From the NCBI GenBank assembly GCA_002694095.1, contig NZLD01000056.1, positions 17,977 to 27,587 of the forward strand: a stretch of 9,611 nucleotides of DNA, read 5' to 3'. The DNA comes from Micrococcales bacterium. Lineage in GTDB: Bacteria; Actinomycetota; Actinomycetes; S36-B12. The position numbers and the translations under genes are program-made. The notes under the pieces are model-generated. The model had not been told where the DNA came from and did not search any database. It saw only the letters and a program-made list of their open reading frames with translations. Below, piece by piece: positions 6,092-9,611 of this stretch; the first letter of the stretch is position 1; each line of letters begins with the position of its first letter.

Positions 6092-6113
6092 GTTTCCGCC
6101 CTCCGGCGGGAAC
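6092..6113. other. Strong hairpin between iclR and smc
   Basis: GTTTCCGCC (6092-6100) pairs with GGCGGGAAC (6105-6113) over a 4-base loop CTCC: nine pairs with one G-T wobble. It lies in the 132-base gap, 25 bases before the smc start, and no T-run follows on either side. It could end iclR transcription or form part of the smc leader. The same gap also holds the palindrome AGGCGCCT (6072-6079); no convincing promoter was recognised there. Confidence 0.5.
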
Positions 6114-6138
6114 GCACCCGAATGGAGTTGGCCGGACC

Positions 6139-9100
6139 GTGCATCTGAAGTCGCTGACGCTCAAGGGCTTCAAATCTTTCGCGTCGTCCACGTCCTTGGA
6201 GTTCGAGCCGGGCGTGACATGCGTCGTCGGGCCGAACGGCTCGGGAAAGTCGAACGTCGTCGATGCCCTCGCCTGGGTCATGGGTGAGCAGGGAGCCAAG
6301 AGCCTTCGTGGCGGAAAAATGGATGACGTCATCTTCTCCGGAACGTCCGGCCGCGCGCCACTGGGCCGAGCGGAAGTGGCGCTCACCATCGACAACACCG
6401 ATGGGGCCCTTCCCATCGAGTACACCGAGGTGACGATCTCCCGCACGCTGTTTCGCAACGGAGGATCCGAGTACGCGATCAACGGTGAAACGTGTCGGCT
6501 GTTGGATATTCAAGAACTGCTGTCCGATTCCGGTATCGGTCGCGAGATGCACGTCGTTGTCGGGCAGGGACAACTCGACTCCATCCTGCACGCAACACCT
6601 GAGGACCGTCGCGGCTTCGTGGAAGAGGCCGCTGGAGTGCTCAAGCATCGCAAGCGCAAAGAGAAGGCCCTACGCAAACTCGATGCGATGGAGGGCAACC
6701 TCACGCGGTTGCAGGACCTCACCACCGAACTTCGTCGTCAACTGAAGCCGCTGGGTAAGCAGGCGGAGGTAGCCCGCCGCGCCGTAGTTATCCAAACCGA
6801 CGTGCGTGATTCTCGACTTCGACTGTTGGCGGACGATCTTCACCAGGTGCGAGAAACTCTCGAGGCCGAGGTGGCCGACGAGACGGCTCTGCGTCAGCGG
6901 CAGGCGAGCGTGGAGTCCACTATCGCGGAGTTGCAAACTCGCGAGCAGGCGGCCGACGATGCTGAGCGCACGGAAGGTCCGTTGCTGTCGGGTGCGCAGG
7001 AAGTGTGGTTCGCCCTATCTGCGGCCCAAGAGCGGTTCCATGGATTGGATCAACTGGCGCGGGCGACCGTTCGCCACCTCCAGCCAGAAGACGAGGAGCT
7101 GGCCGTGTCCGGGCGCGACCCCGAGCAACTTGATGCCGAGGCTCGATCGCTACGGGCCCAGGAATTCGAGCTCGGTCGCGAAGTGCAGGCCTTGCGCGAC
7201 GCTCTCGCCGTGGCCGAGTCCTCTCGACTGCGCGCCGAGGAAGCTCTGGCAGGTGAGCAGCGGCGAATTCAGGCCGTCGAGGCGTCGAGGGCCGACCGGC
7301 GCGAGGGGTTGGCGACGACCGAGGGCAAGGTCAACGCGGCCGTGTCACGACGCGACGCGCGGGCGGCGGAGATCACGCGCTTGTCGAACCAGATCGACGA
7401 GGCGCAGCAGCGCGCGGAGACGGCGCAGCGAGAGTTCGCCAGGGTCGAGGTCGACATCGTCGGCCTCGGTGAAGGCGAGGTGGGGCTCGACCAGAAACAT
7501 GAACGCGCGCAGCAGAGTCTGGAGAACGCCGACGCCGAGGTGGAGAGGCTGCGACAGGAGGAGGCTCGCGTGGAGCGCGAGCGAGCCGCCGCCGAAGCCA
7601 CCTGCCAGGCACTTGAACTTAGCTTGAAGCGGTCGGACGCCGGATCCGTTGTGATGGACGCGGCTGTGCCGGGGGTGGTGGGCGCCCTCGCTGAGCAGAT
7701 CCATATCGACAACGGCGCCGAGCGAGCAGTGGCAGCCATGCTCGGCGATCTCGCCGACGCGATCGTTGTGCGAGGACGGTCGGCTGCGATGAACGCTTTG
7801 GCCGTGGTGAAGGAGTCTGACTCCGGTCGCGCCGCCCTGGTCATCGTCGACGAGGCGCTTGAGACCGCGACGGACGAAGCGAACACGGCGCCGGCTGGTC
7901 GTTGGCTTCGCGAAGTTGTGCGCAGTGACGAAGGCATGCGGCCCGTTGTCGAGACCCTTCTCGCCGGTGCAGTCCTCGTCGATGATGTGGATGCGGCCGT
8001 TGCCGGGCACCGACAGGCACCACAGCTGACGTGGGTGACACGCAGTGGGGACGTGGTCTCACGCGGCACGCTGAGGGGCGGATCGGGTGCTCAGGATTCC
8101 CTCGTCGAGGTACGCGCGGCCTACGAGAACGCGAGTGCCGAGGTCGAGGGCTTGACCCAGCGCAGCGAACGACTGAGATTCGATCTTGCGGCCGCCCGGG
8201 ATCGACAGGAGGCCGCCTCCGGAGAGGTCGAAGCAGCCTTGAAGCAGCTTCATGAATCCGACGCCCAACTCGCCGCTGTCGCCGAACAACTCGGGCAGTT
8301 GGGGCAGACGGCGCGATCAGCGACCGCCGAGGCCGAGCGCCTCGCGGAGGCGCTGACCGCGGCCACGCAGGCCCTCGAAGCCGATGAGGCCGCCGTTGTC
8401 GAGTTGCGCGCGCGACTGGCCAGCATGGAGTCCGCGCCGGAAGAAGACACCGGACCCGATAAGCAAATGGAATTGCAGACCGCAGCCGAGGCCGCCCGTG
8501 CTTCGGAGGTGGATGCCCGGTTGGCGATGCGCACGGTGGAGGAGCGGACGGCCGCGGTGAGTGAGCGAGCAGCCGCACTGGAGGCCGATGCCGAATCTGA
8601 GCGACAGGGTCGCCGAGCGGCCGTGGAAAGACGCGAGAGGCGAGCCCGCGACCTGCTTGTCGCCGAGGCGGTTGTCCAGGCGATCACCACCGTGCGCGCG
8701 CACGTAGGACGATCGGTTGCAGCGGCGCAGCAACGACGCGATGAGTTGCAGAAGGCTGCTCGTGAGCGCAGCGAGGAATTGTCCGGGGTTCGGGAGCAAC
8801 TGAGGGCGCTTGCGATCGAGGCAGATGGATTGCGCGACAGCGTCCATCGAGACGAACTAGCCCGCGCCGAACAACGCATGCGCATCGAGCAGTTGGAAAC
8901 CAAGGCTCTCGAAGAGTTCGGGGTGGAGGCCGATGTCCTGATCGACGAGTACGGCCCCGACCAGATGGTTCCCCCGTCCCCGCGGGCGCCGGGCGACGAG
9001 ATACCCGAGGGCGAGCCCGAGCCTGCGCCCTACCCCTACGTACGAAGCGAGCAGGAGAAACGACTCAAGGAAGCCGAGCGCGGTCTCGCGTTGCTCGGCA

Positions 9101-9611
9101 GAGTCAACCCGCTCGCCCTGGAAGAGTACGCGGCGTTGGAGGAGCGCCAGCGCTTCCTGACCGAGCAACTCGACGATCTCAAGCGCTCGCGGGACGACCT
9201 GCTCGACATCGTCAAAGAAGTGGATGCACGCGTAGAAGAAGTCTTCACGCAGGCCTACCGGGACGTGGAGCGCGAGTTCGAACTGGTCTTCGCGCGGTTG
9301 TTCCCCGGAGGTGAAGGTCGGCTCGTCCTCACCGATCCGGCGAACATGCTGACGACGGGAATCGATGTCGAGGCTCGCCCACCCGGTAAGCGCATCGAGC
9401 GGTTGTCCCTGCTCTCGGGTGGCGAGCGCAGCCTTACCGCGGTGGCATTTCTTGTGGCGCTGTTCAAGGCGCGACCAAGCCCGTTCTACGTTCTCGACGA
9501 GGTCGAGGCCGCCCTCGACGACGTGAATCTCGGCCGACTCATCGACATGATCGATGAGTTGCGCAGCAGTTCTCAACTCATCGTCATCACCCACCAAAAG
9601 CGCACCATGGA
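6139..9611 (+). CDS. smc: Chromosome segregation ATPase SMC, 3' end outside window
   Basis: SMC forms a ring-shaped dimer with ScpA and ScpB that organises and separates sister chromosomes on the nucleoid. The frame is open for 1157 codons with no internal stop and runs off the window; bacterial SMCs have about 1180-1190 residues, so roughly 20-30 are missing. Order: N-terminal ATPase lobe (HLKSLTLKGFKSFA at the start, Walker A GPNGSGKSN at 31-39), long coiled coil rich in Glu, Ala and Arg, hinge domain about 510-650 (from VPGVVGALAEQI to the GTLRGGSG end), returning coiled coil, a Pro/acidic linker (943-966) of the kind seen in actinobacterial SMCs, then the C-lobe with signature LSLLSGGER (1089-1097) and Walker B YVLDEVEAALDD (Asp1120, Glu1121). 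The GTG at 6139 directly precedes the conserved first strand; GGAG at 6124-6127 is a rather distant ribosome binding site. Confidence 0.97.
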   Translation, partial: MHLKSLTLKGFKSFASSTSLEFEPGVTCVVGPNGSGKSNVVDALAWVMGEQGAKSLRGGKMDDVIFSGTSGRAPLGRAEVALTIDNTDGALPIEYTEVTISRTLFRNGGSEYAINGETCRLLDIQELLSDSGIGREMHVVVGQGQLDSILHATPEDRRGFVEEAAGVLKHRKRKEKALRKLDAMEGNLTRLQDLTTELRRQLKPLGKQAEVARRAVVIQTDVRDSRLRLLADDLHQVRETLEAEVADETALRQRQASVESTIAELQTREQAADDAERTEGPLLSGAQEVWFALSAAQERFHGLDQLARATVRHLQPEDEELAVSGRDPEQLDAEARSLRAQEFELGREVQALRDALAVAESSRLRAEEALAGEQRRIQAVEASRADRREGLATTEGKVNAAVSRRDARAAEITRLSNQIDEAQQRAETAQREFARVEVDIVGLGEGEVGLDQKHERAQQSLENADAEVERLRQEEARVERERAAAEATCQALELSLKRSDAGSVVMDAAVPGVVGALAEQIHIDNGAERAVAAMLGDLADAIVVRGRSAAMNALAVVKESDSGRAALVIVDEALETATDEANTAPAGRWLREVVRSDEGMRPVVETLLAGAVLVDDVDAAVAGHRQAPQLTWVTRSGDVVSRGTLRGGSGAQDSLVEVRAAYENASAEVEGLTQRSERLRFDLAAARDRQEAASGEVEAALKQLHESDAQLAAVAEQLGQLGQTARSATAEAERLAEALTAATQALEADEAAVVELRARLASMESAPEEDTGPDKQMELQTAAEAARASEVDARLAMRTVEERTAAVSERAAALEADAESERQGRRAAVERRERRARDLLVAEAVVQAITTVRAHVGRSVAAAQQRRDELQKAARERSEELSGVREQLRALAIEADGLRDSVHRDELARAEQRMRIEQLETKALEEFGVEADVLIDEYGPDQMVPPSPRAPGDEIPEGEPEPAPYPYVRSEQEKRLKEAERGLALLGRVNPLALEEYAALEERQRFLTEQLDDLKRSRDDLLDIVKEVDARVEEVFTQAYRDVEREFELVFARLFPGGEGRLVLTDPANMLTTGIDVEARPPGKRIERLSLLSGGERSLTAVAFLVALFKARPSPFYVLDEVEAALDDVNLGRLIDMIDELRSSSQLIVITHQKRTM

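Noticed and set aside
7269..8903. Several long minus-strand and +2 open frames inside smc
   Set aside because: Their compositions are Ser/Arg/Ala-rich with no family features, and the smc frame is continuous with all motifs in order.
8965..9042. Proline- and acid-rich insertion in SMC as something new
   Set aside because: A disordered linker at this place is familiar in actinobacterial SMC proteins.

Overview
The window looks like chromosomal DNA of a moderately high-G+C actinobacterium (Actinomycetota). The reasons are the conserved housekeeping order yceD (DUF177) - rpmF - plsX - rnc - mutM - smc, GTG start codons, a MutM zinc finger of the actinobacterial type, and an SMC with a proline/acidic linker before its C-terminal ATPase lobe. 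The species cannot be named from the sequence alone.

Layout. Positions 1-3604 (+ strand) form a tight, probably co-transcribed block: the 3' part of a YceD-family gene, the 57-residue ribosomal protein L32 gene, plsX, a small acyl-carrier-protein-like gene overlapping plsX by ATGA, rnc, and mutM overlapping rnc by 8 bases. It links ribosome biogenesis, phospholipid synthesis, RNA processing and DNA repair. Positions 3645-5119 (- strand) hold a two-gene operon: a formaldehyde-activating-enzyme (Fae) family gene followed 2 bases later by a 3-hydroxyisobutyrate-dehydrogenase-family gene. An IclR-type regulator at 5245-6006 (+) is divergent from them across a 125-base gap with inverted repeats. 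From 6139 to the end is smc, cut by the window edge about 20-30 residues before its expected end.

How the parts relate. The housekeeping block and smc match a neighbourhood conserved in many bacteria. The Fae / dehydrogenase / IclR set sits between mutM and smc like an accessory island. The proposed reading is an IclR-controlled C1- or aldehyde-handling module; its real substrate is unknown. Fae is normally tied to tetrahydromethanopterin, a cofactor not typical of Actinomycetota, and no gene for that cofactor is visible here.

The other notable point is the small ACP-like gene. It keeps the general shape of an acyl carrier protein but lacks the DSL phosphopantetheine attachment motif, and its partner PlsX departs from family motifs at several positions. 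No tRNA, rRNA, CRISPR array, transposase or integrase was seen.
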